From: Streptomyces sp. NBC_01669
GTDB taxonomy: Bacteria > Actinomycetota > Actinomycetes > Streptomycetales > Streptomycetaceae
NCBI RefSeq assembly: GCF_026339735.1
Contig: NZ_JAPEQG010000001.1
Coordinates: forward strand, 1,426,001 to 1,490,000
DNA: 64,000 nucleotides
Direction: 5' to 3'
The translations under genes and the position numbers were made by a program. The notes below the pieces were generated by a model. That model had not been told where the DNA came from and did not search any database. It worked only from the letters and a program-made list of their open reading frames with translations. The stretch's first letter is position 1. The number at the start of each line of letters is the position of its first letter. Below are positions 30,563-39,241 of this stretch, in pieces.

Positions 30563-31624
30563 ATGGATCTGCCAGTGATGCCGCCCGTGAAGCCGATGCT
30601 CGCCAAGTCCGTGTCCCGGATCCCGCCGGGCATGCAGTACGAGGCCAAATGGGACGGCTTCCGGGCGATCGTGCACCGCGACGGCGACGAGGTGGTGATC
30701 GGCAGCCGCACCGGCAAGCCGCTCACCCGGTACTTCCCCGAGCTGGTCACGGCGGTCCGGGAGAATCTGCCGCCGCGCTGTGTGATCGACGGCGAGATCG
30801 TCGTCGCGTACGACGGGAAACTGGACTTCGACCGGCTCAGCGAACGCATCCATCCGGCCGATTCACGGGTGCGGCTGCTCGCCGAGCAGACGCCGGCCAG
30901 TCTGGTCGCCTTCGACATCCTCGCGGTGGGCGACGACTCGCTGCTCTCCACCCGGCAGGCGGACCGCCGGGCCGCCCTGGAAGCGGCGCTGTCCGGTGCC
31001 TCGGCCCCCGTCCATCTCGCCCCCGCGACCACCGACCCGGCCGTCGCCCACGAGTGGTTCGCACGGTACGAGGGTGCCGGGCTCGACGGTGTCGTCGCCA
31101 AGCCGCTGGATCTGCCGTACCGCCCGGACGTCCGCGTCATGTACAAGATCAAGCACGAGCGGACCGCCGACTGTGTGGTGGCGGGATACCGCTACCACAA
31201 GAGCGGACCGGTCGTCGGCTCGATGCTCCTCGGCCTGTTCGACTCCGAGGGCGCCCTGCAGCACGTCGGGGTCTGCGCGGCGTTCTCGATGAAGCGCCGC
31301 GAGGAGCTGGTCGCCGAGCTGGAGCCGTTGCGGACGGAGTTCGCCGACCATCCGTGGGCGGCGTGGGCGGATGCCGCCGCGCACGAGACAGCCCGGCTGC
31401 CCGGTACGCCGAGCCGCTGGTCCGGGAAGAAGGACCAGTCATGGGTGGCGCTGCGTCCGGAGCGGGTGTGCGAAGTCGGTTACGACCACATGGAGGGCGA
31501 CCGGTTCCGGCACACGGCCCAGTTCCGCCGGTGGCGGCCCGACCGTACACCCGGGAGCTGCACCTACGCACAGCTGGAAGAAGTGGTGCGGTACGACCTG
31601 GCCGAGGTGCTGTCAGCCCGCTGA
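30563..31624 (+). CDS. ATP-dependent DNA ligase (LigC/LigD-type)
   Basis: 353 residues: adenylation domain then OB domain, no other modules. The AMP-accepting Lys is in QYEAKWDGFRAIV (about residue 29). Further motifs are SRTGKPLTRYFPEL, CVIDGEIVVAYDG, LVAFDILAVGD, LDGVVAKPLDLPY (motif IV) and YKIKHERTADCVVAGYR (motif V). It seals nicks in end-joining and repair. Start is the ATG at 30563; the 77 bp to the divergent polymerase gene must hold both promoters. Its 3' end overlaps by 12 bp a convergent frameshifted gene. Confidence 0.92.
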   Translation: MDLPVMPPVKPMLAKSVSRIPPGMQYEAKWDGFRAIVHRDGDEVVIGSRTGKPLTRYFPELVTAVRENLPPRCVIDGEIVVAYDGKLDFDRLSERIHPADSRVRLLAEQTPASLVAFDILAVGDDSLLSTRQADRRAALEAALSGASAPVHLAPATTDPAVAHEWFARYEGAGLDGVVAKPLDLPYRPDVRVMYKIKHERTADCVVAGYRYHKSGPVVGSMLLGLFDSEGALQHVGVCAAFSMKRREELVAELEPLRTEFADHPWAAWADAAAHETARLPGTPSRWSGKKDQSWVALRPERVCEVGYDHMEGDRFRHTAQFRRWRPDRTPGSCTYAQLEEVVRYDLAEVLSAR

Positions 31625-32123
31625 TGCCGCGCCCGACGGGGTGGCGCAGGGGTCGTCGCCCGGGCTCGGGTCCGGTGACGGCGAGTCCGTGGCCCCGGCC
31701 GTGTCGGTCGGATCCGGCGACGGGCTGTCCGTCGGGCAGCCGGGGTCCGTCGTACCCGGATCGGGCTCCGAGGTGGTGGGGTTCGGGTCGGGGCTCGTCG
31801 TCCCGGGGCGGTGGTGGCCGTCCGCTGTCGGTCGGATCGGGGCTGCCGGGATCGGTCGGGTCGGCGGAGCCGCCCGGGTCCGGCGAACCGGAGTCCGTCG
31901 GCGACGGGGCAGGGGAGCCCGAGGACGTGGGGTCCGTCGGATGGGTGGGCTTCGGACCGATGATGATGCCGTCGCTCGGGCTGCTGTCGGAGTAGTGGCA
32001 CTCCGCGGCCCGGTAGTCACTGCCGGAGTCACTGCCGGGTGCGAGACGGAACGACCGGTGGGCGACTCTCCTGGAGAGGGTTGCCCCACCGGGGCGCGTA
32101 CGGAGAAGTCGTCGGCCGGGCAT
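31613..32123 (-). pseudogene. Pro/Ser/Asp-rich low-complexity protein, frameshifted
   Basis: Upstream part: SDYRAAECHYSDSSPSDGII and HPTDPTSSGSPAPSPTDSGS. After a shift near 31840 the same style continues in another frame: TTSPDPNPTTSEPDPGTTDP and DSPSPDPSPGDDPCATP to a TGA at 31613-31615. Both stretches show strong G/C third-position preference, so a single gene with one indel (real or a sequencing error in a repetitive GC tract) is likely. PSD-rich tails of this kind usually belong to surface or cytoplasmic-tail regions. The N-terminal end is unclear. Confidence 0.4.
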
Positions 32124-32125
32124 CC

Positions 32126-33145
32126 CTAACGATCGTCGGCACGGCCGTCCGGGTCGTCGGGGTCGTCGGACGTCAGCCACTGGTCGGTGACCGGGTGGTC
32201 CGGCATGGCCGCCACCATGTCGGTGAGCCGTGCGCAGAGACGCTTGATCTCGTCGTGGGTGCGGTTTCGCTCGGTGATGACCGCCGCGAGCAGCAGCGCG
32301 GTCAGTGCCGTGGCGCCGTTGAAGGCCTGGAGCGTGACCATATTGGTGAAGAGGTCCTTATGGGCGAACGGACCGGCCCCGCGACCGGCGGCCAGAATCG
32401 CCAGTGTGGAGACTCCGAGCGCACACGACGCGGCGCCGGCGCGTTCGAAGCGGAACGCGGCCCAGATCAGGAACGGGAAGACAAGGAAGAGCAGGGTGGC
32501 ACTGCTGCCGCCCGTCACCAGGAGCGTGATCGCAAGGGTGCCGAGCAACAGGGTCGCCGCTTCGACCCACCGCAGGAGTGCCACACCCCGAGGCCACCGC
32601 GCCTCGCGAAGGACGAGCAGAAACGGTGCGACGACCAGCACACCCATGGCGTCGCCCGTCCACCACACCGACCACGTGGGCCAGAAATCGCCTGCGGACA
32701 AGGCGCCGGAGAGCACCAGCACGCTGCTGCCCACGGTCGCACTGATGAGCATCCCTCCCAGGGCACCGATGAAGACCAGCGCCAGCGCGTCGCGCAGCCG
32801 GTCCAGGTCGTTGTGGAACCCCGCACGCCGCAGCATCAGGTAGGAGCAGACCGGTGCGAGCGTGTTTCCCACCATGATGACCAGAACGGTGAGAGCCGTC
32901 GGCCCGATGGACACGTTCGCCAGAAACGCCCCGATCGCAATGCCCGGCCAGACCCGGAGTCCGAAGACCAGCAGACCGGCCAGGGCAATGCCGGTAGGGG
33001 GCCAGAGCGGCGTGACTTGTCCGCGCACCAATTGTTCGAGCAGGCCCAGCCGGGCGGCACCGTAGTAGGCGGCTGCGACAGCGAGGACCAGGAGAGTCGC
33101 GACGCCCTTGCGCCGAAGCTCCGGATTGGTCACCACGGCAGTCAT
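32126..33145 (-). CDS. MASE1-domain membrane sensor without output domain
   Basis: 339 residues that are almost all MASE1 (integral sensory) domain: about eight to ten hydrophobic helices, including LLVLAVAAAYYGAARLGLLE, VTPLWPPTGIALAGLLVFGL (the conserved WPPTGIAL), RVWPGIAIGAFLANVSIGPT and SVWWTGDAMGVLVVAPFLLV. After the last helix only a short tail (RNRTHDEIKRLCARLTDM) remains. No kinase, PAS, GGDEF or phosphatase domain follows. It lies 89 bp downstream of a PP2C/SpoIIE-type phosphatase gene on the same strand, which could act as the separate output protein. The ligand is unknown. Confidence 0.85.
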   Translation of the reverse strand: MTAVVTNPELRRKGVATLLVLAVAAAYYGAARLGLLEQLVRGQVTPLWPPTGIALAGLLVFGLRVWPGIAIGAFLANVSIGPTALTVLVIMVGNTLAPVCSYLMLRRAGFHNDLDRLRDALALVFIGALGGMLISATVGSSVLVLSGALSAGDFWPTWSVWWTGDAMGVLVVAPFLLVLREARWPRGVALLRWVEAATLLLGTLAITLLVTGGSSATLLFLVFPFLIWAAFRFERAGAASCALGVSTLAILAAGRGAGPFAHKDLFTNMVTLQAFNGATALTALLLAAVITERNRTHDEIKRLCARLTDMVAAMPDHPVTDQWLTSDDPDDPDGRADDR

Positions 33146-33234
33146 CAGACACCACCTGGAAGGGCTCTTCCGGCCAGGACACGCCGGGAGCCACCTCGGT
33201 CGCTGCAGCGCGGAGCATGCATCGCGTGCCGTGG

Positions 33235-34065
33235 CTACCCTGCGCTGGGGAGGCCGGCATATCGAACGACGAGGACGGCGGCATCGTCGCAGTGGCCCGT
33301 CAGATCGGCCACCTTCACCACTTCACGAGCCAGGTCGTCGGGGTCGCCGTCGTAACCACGGCACACCCGCCGCACCACCTCCTCCAGCCCTTTCTCGATC
33401 GGGTAGGTCGGTCCTTCCACCACCCCATCGGTGACCATGACCAACGATCCCGGCTCCTCCAGCCGTCTTCGCGTCACCGGATAGATCTCCCCGGGGAGAA
33501 TGCCGAGGGGCGGGCCGCCGCTGTCGAGGATGATGCCGGAGTGACCGGCGGACGTGGCCCAGACCATCGGAATGTGGCCTGCCCGGGAGATGGCGAGCGC
33601 GCCGCTGAGCGGGTCGAAGGTCAGGAAGCAGCAAGTCGCGAAAAGGCCGCAGCCCATGGAAATGAGCAGATCATTGGCGCGGCTCAGCACCTCGCCCGGA
33701 TCGGTCGTGGCGCAGGCGAGGGCCCTCAGGCTGGTGCGGGCCTGTCCCATGAAGGCAATGGCTTCCACGTCGTGACCCTGCACGTCACCGATGGCGATCC
33801 CGACCGCCCCGTTCGTCATCGGAAAGGCGTCGTACCAGTCGCCCCCGACATCGAGACCGTCATGCGAAGGGGTGTAGCGGGCCGCAATGGCCAGGCGGGG
33901 CAGCTGCGGAAGCTGGGGCGGGAGCAGATGGCGCTGCAATGCCTCGGCCAGTTCCACACGCGCCCGCTGGATCCTGATCCGCTCCAGCGCCTGGTCGACA
34001 AGACGCCCGAGGGTGAGCAGGGCTTCCTGGGCGCTGTCGGGATGGGTGGTGCGGTGTCGGCGCAT
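33235..34065 (-). CDS. PP2C/SpoIIE-family serine phosphatase
   Basis: 276 residues. A short N-terminal helix (RIQRARVELAEALQRHLLPP, the signal-relay segment typical of RsbU/SpoIIE-type proteins) precedes the catalytic domain. Metal-binding Asp motifs are DVGGDWYDAF, IGDVQGHDVEA, MVTDGVVEGP and CDDAAVLVVR. Such enzymes dephosphorylate anti-anti-sigma factors. No GAF, PAS or anti-sigma kinase domain is attached. The next gene downstream encodes a MASE1 membrane protein; a sensor-phosphatase pair is a reasonable inference. The ATG at 34065 was chosen because it directly precedes the relay helix region. Confidence 0.88.
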   Translation of the reverse strand: MRRHRTTHPDSAQEALLTLGRLVDQALERIRIQRARVELAEALQRHLLPPQLPQLPRLAIAARYTPSHDGLDVGGDWYDAFPMTNGAVGIAIGDVQGHDVEAIAFMGQARTSLRALACATTDPGEVLSRANDLLISMGCGLFATCCFLTFDPLSGALAISRAGHIPMVWATSAGHSGIILDSGGPPLGILPGEIYPVTRRRLEEPGSLVMVTDGVVEGPTYPIEKGLEEVVRRVCRGYDGDPDDLAREVVKVADLTGHCDDAAVLVVRYAGLPSAG

Positions 34066-34219
34066 GGCCCCTCCGGGGGCGTTCCTACATGACCCGTATA
34101 CCACCTTAGTTCTCTTCGCGCCTGGGGGCCGGACTACTGACCGACGGTGCAGGAGACCTCGACGGATGGGGTCACGGTTGTTCATGCGACTCGTCCGACG
34201 TAGGCGGACCACTCACCAC

Positions 34220-34731
34220 CGGATCCGGTCCCGACGACGAGGCCGTCGTCCAGACGCACGCTCGACCACGCGCTCCTGGGCACCCACGCGGCCATCGGCC
34301 TGACCGTTCCGACCGTCCTCGCCTCCGACTCGATCCGCTGGGCCCGCCGGGTCCTCGAACTCATCGATACAGGCGTCATCGACGACGCGCCCGTCGTCCT
34401 CCGCGAGGACCACCTCATCACCCTGTGGCTTCTCTCCGACCCGGTCCTCCTCGACCAGCTCGCCCGGCGCGAACTCGCGCCCATCGCGGAGATCAGCGCC
34501 AACCGGCGCGAACGGCTGATCGAGACGCTGCGGATCTGGCTCGAAACCCGCGGCACCGCCGCCCAGATGGGCGAGCTGCTCGACGTGCACCCGCAGACGG
34601 TCCGTTACCGGATGCGCAATCTGGAGACCATCTTCGGCGAGCAACTCGTCGACCCCGAGTCGCGGTTCTCGACCGAGGCAGTGCTGCGTGCGATGCAGCT
34701 GCGCACCCGCAGCGACGACGCGCCCCTCTGA
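34220..34731 (+). pseudogene. PucR-family regulator, C-terminal remnant
   Basis: There is no start codon at the beginning of the conserved frame. From about 34220 it reads RTLDHALLGTHAAIGLTVPT, SIRWARRVLELIDTGVIDD, ERLIETLRIWLETRGTAAQM and LLDVHPQTVRYRMRNLETIF before TGA at 34729-34731. The last part is the PucR C-terminal HTH. The first ~230 residues of a normal PucR-type protein are missing, and 34066-34219 contains nothing that matches them. Codon bias is still good, so the truncation is recent or the fragment may be read from an unidentified start. Confidence 0.7.
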
Positions 34732-34780
34732 TCGGCGCAGCGCGGATTCCGACCGAGCACGTACCTCACGTGGAGTCAAC

Positions 34781-34794
34781 TTACTTACGGGTAA
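34781..34794. promoter_or_regulatory. Operator-like palindrome, site 1 (TTACY-N4-RGTAA type)
   Basis: ttacttacgggtaa in the region before the 87-residue gene. The same motif, nearly identical when reversed, occurs at 35270-35283 and 35286-35299 before the acyl-CoA dehydrogenase remnant. A second short palindrome, ttctcaatgagaa, is at 34839-34851. Confidence 0.6.
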
Positions 34795-34947
34795 GGGGAA
34801 ATAGCCGGTCACTCTCAAACGGTTGCCAGACGGAGACGTTCTCAATGAGAAACCCGGAACTGCGTCCCGTTACATAAGGAGGAGTCGACCGCCCACCCGG
34901 CGGCCGCTGAGCACCACCTCCTGGTCAACCATCCGAGAGGGCCCCCC

Positions 34948-35211
34948 ATGACCGCCTCGCACCTCCTCGTCCCCGTGCCGATCCCGGACCGGGTCGCCGA
35001 ACTGATCGGGTCCTGCATCCCGCCGCACATCGTGCAGGCGGAGTTCGACGCCGAGTGCGCCGCCCGGGAGGTCCGCAGGTTCCGCGGCCCCCGGCTCGGC
35101 ATCGAGGATCAGGCCGATCGCGAACAGGCCTTGTCCGAACTGGCCCGGGCCAACAAGGTCCTGGCCGCCCACCATCCCCGACTGGCGGTGCGCCCCGGCA
35201 GCTCCTGGTGA
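34948..35211 (+). CDS. Conserved hypothetical protein (87 aa)
   Basis: 87 residues from an ATG at 34948 with GAGAGG seven bases upstream. The sequence (VPVPIPDRVAELIGSCIPPH, QADREQALSELARANKVLAA) is mostly helical and polar, with no signal peptide, metal motif or membrane helix. I do not recognise a family. Shared operator-like sites suggest it was controlled together with the acyl-CoA dehydrogenase gene that follows. The 216 bp before it hold an unpaired strong ribosome site (aaggaggag at 34876-34884) with no start codon behind it. Confidence 0.55.
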   Translation: MTASHLLVPVPIPDRVAELIGSCIPPHIVQAEFDAECAAREVRRFRGPRLGIEDQADREQALSELARANKVLAAHHPRLAVRPGSSW

Positions 35212-35269
35212 CTCACCCGCATCCCGCCCGCTCCGCGCCTCCCTCGCGAAGGGACGGCACCCCCCTACC

Positions 35270-35299
35270 TTACCCGAAAGTAAGTTTACTTCAGAGTAA
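35270..35299. promoter_or_regulatory. Paired operator-like palindromes, sites 2 and 3
   Basis: ttacccgaaagtaa (35270-35283) and ttacttcagagtaa (35286-35299) lie 16 bp apart centre to centre, ending 9 bp before the GTG of the acyl-CoA dehydrogenase. With site 1 they define TTACY-N4-RGTAA. This suits a TetR- or FadR-like repressor of fatty-acid degradation. The regulator is not in the window. Confidence 0.65.
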
Positions 35300-35308
35300 G
35301 GAACTGGC

Positions 35309-36404
35309 GTGGCCGACAACAGCAGCGGCAACCTCATCGACGATCTGGCCGGGCTCGACTTCTCGGCCGTCTCCCCCAAGGAGTTCGCGCGGATCGTCAA
35401 GGGACTGTCCGCCAAGCAACTCGGCGCTCACCGAGGAGCAGCAGGACCTGCGCAACTGGGTGCACGGCTTCGCCGCCCAGGCCGTCCGCCCCGCGGCCGC
35501 CGAATGGGACGAGCGGGAGGAGACCCCCTGGCCGGTCATCCAGGAGGCGGCGCGGATCGGTCTGTACGGTTTCGAATCGCTCGCAGACATGTACGGCGAC
35601 CCCAGCGGGCCCTCTCTCCAGATCGCCAACGAGGAGCTGTTCTGGGGCGACGCCGGGGTCGGCATGGCGCTCTTCGGCACCTCCCTCGCCGTCGCCGGAA
35701 TCTTCGCCTCCGGCACGCCGGACCAGTTCACGGAGTGGGTTCCGCAGTGTTACGGGGACAAGGACGACCCGAAGGTCGCGGCATTCTGCGTCTCCGAACC
35801 GCAAGCGGGATCGGACGTCTCAGCGATGACCACCAAGGCCCGTTACGACGAGGCCCGCGACGAGTGGGTTCTCTCCGGGCAGAAGGCGTGGATCACCAAC
35901 GGCGGCATCGCCGAGGTGCACGTGGTCGTCGCCTCCGTCGATCCACAGGCGGCGTTGGCGACCTTCGAGGTCAGCCGCCCGACCGTCGGCGCACAGGCAC
36001 TGGGCATCGCGCGCGCGGCGTACGAGTACGCGTTGGAGTACGCGGGAGAGAGGGAGGCGTTCGGCCGGCCCATCATCGAGAACCAGTCGATCGCGTTCGC
36101 CCTCGCCGACCTCCGGACCGAGATCGAGTCCGTACGGCTGCTGATCTGGCAGGCCGCCTGGATGGCCCGCAACGACCGGACCTTCGACGCGGCACAGGGA
36201 TCCATGTCCAAGCTGCGGGCGGGCGAACTGGCCGTCGCGGCAACGGAGAAGGCCGTTCAGATCCTCGGCGGCGCCGGGTACAGCAGGGAGCATCCGGTGG
36301 AGCGGATGTACCGCGACGCCAAGATCTACACGATCTTCGAGGGCACCAGCGAGATCCAGCGTCCGGTGATCGCGCGGGCGATCTCCGGGCGGCACATCCG
36401 CTGA
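35309..36404 (+). pseudogene. Acyl-CoA dehydrogenase, frameshifted and internally deleted
   Basis: GTG at 35309 begins ADNSSGNLIDDLAGLDFSAV; near 35425 the frame shifts by one base and continues ALTEEQQDLRNWVHGFAAQA, EEREETP-like DEREETPWPVIQEAARIGL, FCVSEPQAGSDVSAMTTKAR and WVLSGQKAWITNGG. At about 35945 (SVDPQ / AALATFEVSRP) roughly 75-80 residues are missing in frame: the rest of the middle beta-barrel domain and the start of the last helical domain. The C-terminal part (AFGRPIIENQSIAFALADLR, QILGGAGYSREHPVERMYRD, IFEGTSEIQRPV) is intact. Two independent lesions make it non-functional. Confidence 0.85.
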
Positions 36405-36538
36405 GAACGGGTCGTCAGTGCCCCGCGGCGGACTGTACGGATGCCGGGCAAGGATCTTCAGCTCGAAGCACATGCCACCGCCGGGCACCACACCTCCGTG
36501 GACGCCTCCGGAGACCGGCCCGGCAGCCGACCGCGCCC

Positions 36539-36568
36539 GAGCCCCCCGCCCGTGCGGGCGAGGGGCTC
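36539..36568 (+). terminator. Hairpin terminator
   Basis: gagccccccgcccg (36539-36552) pairs with cgggcgaggggctc (36555-36568), one mismatch. It is located 135 bp after the acyl-CoA dehydrogenase remnant. Otherwise 36405-36590 holds no gene. Confidence 0.65.
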
Positions 36569-36590
36569 TCTGCGGGCGTGATGCCTGGGG

Positions 36591-36702
36591 CCTCTCGTCT
36601 GGATCCTGCCGGGCTCACGGGGTCCGGTACGCACATCTGCCGCGTTGTCGTCGGTCGACGACGCTCCGCTCCCCGATCCAGCCTCATCCGAACGAAATAC
36701 CC
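36591..36702. repeat. Interspersed MITE-like repeat, copy 2
   Basis: About 112 bp with the same ends and core as the copy at 3538-3753: left end cctctcgtctggatcctgcc, core cacatctgccgcgttgtcgt, right end cctcatccgaacgaaatacc. Left and right ends are imperfect inverted repeats. This copy lacks the inner ~110-bp insertion of copy 1 and is the simpler form of the element. Confidence 0.75.
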
Positions 36703-36737
36703 TAGTGCCCCTCCCGGCGGGCTTTGCCGGTCACTAG
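36703..36737. terminator. Terminator-like inverted repeat after csbD
   Basis: ctagtg (36702-36707 region) and cactag (36732-36737) flank an inner ccggc...gccgg stem, overlapping the stop codon of the CsbD-like gene. The 14-mer gctttgccggtcac (36721-36734) recurs exactly at 60611-60624. Confidence 0.5.
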
Positions 36738-36919
36738 TCGTGCTTGAGGGAGTCCTTCACACCCTTCACGCTTTCGCCCGCGTGGTGGACGGCACCCTTG
36801 ACCTGCCCTTTGGCCTGGTCCGTCTTGCCTTCGACCTTCTTGCTTCGGTCGCCGGTCATCTTGCCCATGGCTTCCTTGGCCTTGCCCTTGGCCTTGTCCT
36901 TGGCGCTTCCGCTACTCAC
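36734..36919 (-). CDS. CsbD family stress-response protein
   Basis: 61 residues from a GTG at 36919, preceded by AAGGAG. The whole protein is a Lys/Gly/Ala-rich amphipathic repeat: SAKDKAKGKAKEAMGKMTGD, RSKKVEGKTDQAKGQVKG. The G-D-x-x-x-x-x-EGK core defines CsbD-like proteins, which are induced by sigma-B-type general stress. Molecular function is unknown. It stands alone. Confidence 0.9.
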   Translation of the reverse strand: MSSGSAKDKAKGKAKEAMGKMTGDRSKKVEGKTDQAKGQVKGAVHHAGESVKGVKDSLKHD

Positions 36920-37207
36920 TACAGCTCCTTGGATCGTACGGATTGTGCCTGCCCAACGTAGGACATATCCGCCCATATCGCCTGCGGTGAGATGGGCGAC
37001 CCCACCGTTCCGCCACCCGAACCCGTTGTGGCACCGGCGCCGAACCGTAAGGGCGGCCATGCGCCCACCCCGGCCACCCCTCAGCGCCGATCGAGACGCC
37101 GTCAGGGGTGGCCGGGCGAGACGCGAAACCCTACGATCACATGCGACCGGCGCACGGGGGGCGACGTCGGCCACACCATCGCATGCGTGCCCCCAGAGGG
37201 AGATTCC

Positions 37208-37738
37208 ATGCGACCAACCACCCTTTCCTCGCTGGCAGTCGTCACGACACTCGCCTCGGCACTGCTGGGTGCCGTGCCCGCCTCCGCGGAGACCGCAGCA
37301 CCCGGGAAGGACGGCTGGGTGCCCGCCCCCACCCCATCGTTCGACTATCCGGCCGGAGCCCGCTGTGACTTCCCCATCCACACCGAACCGATCGTCGACG
37401 AGGTCGTGAAGAAGGTACTGGTCGCCCGTCCGGACGAATCCCCCTCGAAGATCGCGTTCAGGGGCGATCTGGTCGTCCGGGTCACCAACACCGACACCGG
37501 CGCCTCCTACGACGCCGATGCCGGTGGCAGCGCGATCGTCGACATCCACACCGACCACTCGCAGCTCTGGCACGTAGTCGGGCCGGTGCTCGTCGGCGTG
37601 GGTGAGAACAACGGCAATCTGCCACGCGGCGAATACCGCATCGACGGCGTCTACACCCTTGCCATCAGCTCCACCGGGTACAGGACGCTGAATATGTTCA
37701 ACGGGTCCACGGACGACGTCTGTTCGCGCATCGGCTGA
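37208..37738 (+). CDS. Secreted protein of unknown function
   Basis: 176 residues with a Sec signal peptide (MRPTTLSSLAVVTTLASALL, cleavage near VPASA-ETA). The mature part has two Cys (GARCDFPIH and DDVCSRIG) that could bridge its ends, and beta-strand-rich sequence such as DLVVRVTNTDTGASYDADAG, with no catalytic motif. I recognise it only as a type of exported hypothetical common in Streptomyces. ATG at 37208 follows AGGGAG. The 288 bp upstream contain no gene. Confidence 0.75.
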   Translation: MRPTTLSSLAVVTTLASALLGAVPASAETAAPGKDGWVPAPTPSFDYPAGARCDFPIHTEPIVDEVVKKVLVARPDESPSKIAFRGDLVVRVTNTDTGASYDADAGGSAIVDIHTDHSQLWHVVGPVLVGVGENNGNLPRGEYRIDGVYTLAISSTGYRTLNMFNGSTDDVCSRIG

Positions 37739-37749
37739 GGGTCGCTCGG

Positions 37750-38321
37750 TCAACCGGAGGCGGGGGTGAACCGGACCGACAACGATTGCGGACCCCTGGT
37801 GAAGACGCCCCGTTCAGCGGGGGTGAATCCGTCCGCGAGACGCAGGTCGGGCATCGCGTCCAGCAGTTGGGTGACCGCGGTCTCCACCTCCGCCCTGGCC
37901 AGCAGCGCCCCGACACAGAAGTGCCGGCCGAGCGCGAACGCCAGAAGGTGTCGATCAGTTCGCGCGCGTTGCGTTCGATGACCGGCAGGAACTTCTCCTG
38001 GAGGTCGGTGCCACGGAAGGCGGGGGCGACCAGGGCCCGGCGCACCGTGTGCTCACGCCCGCTGAGCTGCAGGATCGTCCGGCCGTGCACCGGTTCGATC
38101 TGCCAGTCGTAGTTGTCGGTGGTGAACTCTCCCGCCTTGTCCTTGAAGACCCGCTCGACGTCCTCGTACCGGGAGACGAGGTAACTGTCCGTGGCCTCGT
38201 GGTGGATCAGCGGGGCGCTCTCCCTCATGGTCCGGTAGGCCCCGTAGGGGTCGGCGGCGAAGGCGGGCGAGAGAATGTCGGGCAGTGGCGACACGTGCGA
38301 CTCCTGTGGGGCAGAGGTCAT
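37750..38321 (-). pseudogene. Cytochrome P450, N-terminus joined to heme-binding C-terminus
   Basis: From the ATG at 38321 about 130 residues of a bacterial P450 N-terminus are intact (AADPYGAYRTMRESAPLIHH, DSYLVSRYEDVERVFKDKAG, EHTVRRALVAPAFRGTDLQE). After ERNARELIDTFW the sequence jumps, with a frame change, to the heme loop and last helix: AFALGRHFCVGALLARAEVE, TAVTQLLDAMPDLRLADGF and SLSVRFTPASG to TGA at 37750-37752. Roughly 200-230 residues (helices D-K) are gone. The Cys ligand is still present, but the protein cannot fold. Confidence 0.87.
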
Positions 38322-38401
38322 GATGCTCCGACGTGGTGAACGAGCAACGCCATCAAGGTTATTGATCCGCTGTCCGCCTCCAAACCCCCTGGGAGAACGT
38401 C

Positions 38402-39241
38402 ATGCCCGCCGGTCCGCGCCTGTCCGTCCTCTTCGTCACCGACCTCGCGTACCAGGCGCGCGGCCGCCGCTACTGCGACGAGGACATCTTTCTCACCTCG
38501 CGGCTGCGCGAGGAATTCGATGTCGCGCTCTGTCATCCGCGCGACGCGGCCGCGCTGCTCGACGGCTTCGACGCCGTCGTTGTCCGCAACAGCGGGCCGG
38601 TGCTGCACTACCAGGAGGCGTACGACGCGTTCTGCGCCCGCGCCCGCGAGCGGAAGGTGCCGGTGTACAACCCGCTGACCGGGCGCGGTGACATGGCGGG
38701 CAAGCAGTATCTCGTCGATCTGAGCGCCGCGGAGTACCCGGTGATCGCGACCGTGGACCGGGTGGGCGATCTGGGGCTGCTGCCCGGGGCAGCCGAGTAT
38801 GTGATCAAGCCGAAGCTGGGCGCGGACTCGGTCGGGCTGCGCTTCGTCACGCCCGACGCGCTCGCGGCCGAGGTGGGCGCCGAGCCGGACGGCAGCGTGC
38901 TCGTCCAACCGAGGATCGACTTCCGCTACGAGGTGTCCTTCTTCTTCATCGACCGCGACTTCCAGTACGCGCTCTACGCACCGCACCCCGAGCAGCGCTG
39001 GGTACTGGACCAGTACGAGCCGACGACGGCGGATCTGGACTTCGCTCGCCGGTTCGTGGAGTGGAACGACCTCGCGCACGGCATCCAGCGCGTCGACGCG
39101 TGCCGGACGGCGGACGGTGACCTGCTGCTCGTCGAGCTGGAAGACCTCAATCCGTATCTCTCGCTGGACCGGGTGACGGACGAGGTGCGGGAGGCGTTCG
39201 TGGCCCGGATGAAGACGTCGATACGGGCCCTGCTGCGCTGA
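38402..39241 (+). CDS. ATP-grasp-like ligase
   Basis: 279 residues, no signal peptide. The N-terminal Rossmann-like half (LSVLFVTDLAYQARGRRYCD, FDAVVVRNSGPVLHYQEAYD) and ATP-grasp core (GAAEYVIKPKLGADSVGLRF with the ATP Lys, SVLVQPRIDFRYEVSFFFID) lead to the Mg-binding end LLLVELEDLNPYLSLDR. The layout is like small glutathione-synthetase-type ATP-grasp enzymes that ligate a carboxylate to an amine; the substrates are unknown. ATG at 38402 after GGGAGAACGTC. It stands alone next to the P450 remnant (divergent). Confidence 0.78.
   Translation: MPAGPRLSVLFVTDLAYQARGRRYCDEDIFLTSRLREEFDVALCHPRDAAALLDGFDAVVVRNSGPVLHYQEAYDAFCARARERKVPVYNPLTGRGDMAGKQYLVDLSAAEYPVIATVDRVGDLGLLPGAAEYVIKPKLGADSVGLRFVTPDALAAEVGAEPDGSVLVQPRIDFRYEVSFFFIDRDFQYALYAPHPEQRWVLDQYEPTTADLDFARRFVEWNDLAHGIQRVDACRTADGDLLLVELEDLNPYLSLDRVTDEVREAFVARMKTSIRALLR

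Noticed and set aside
37021..37207. A second frame ahead of the secreted protein gene (37108-37368)
   Set aside because: Basic, low-complexity translation without ribosome site; it overlaps the signal peptide of the real gene.
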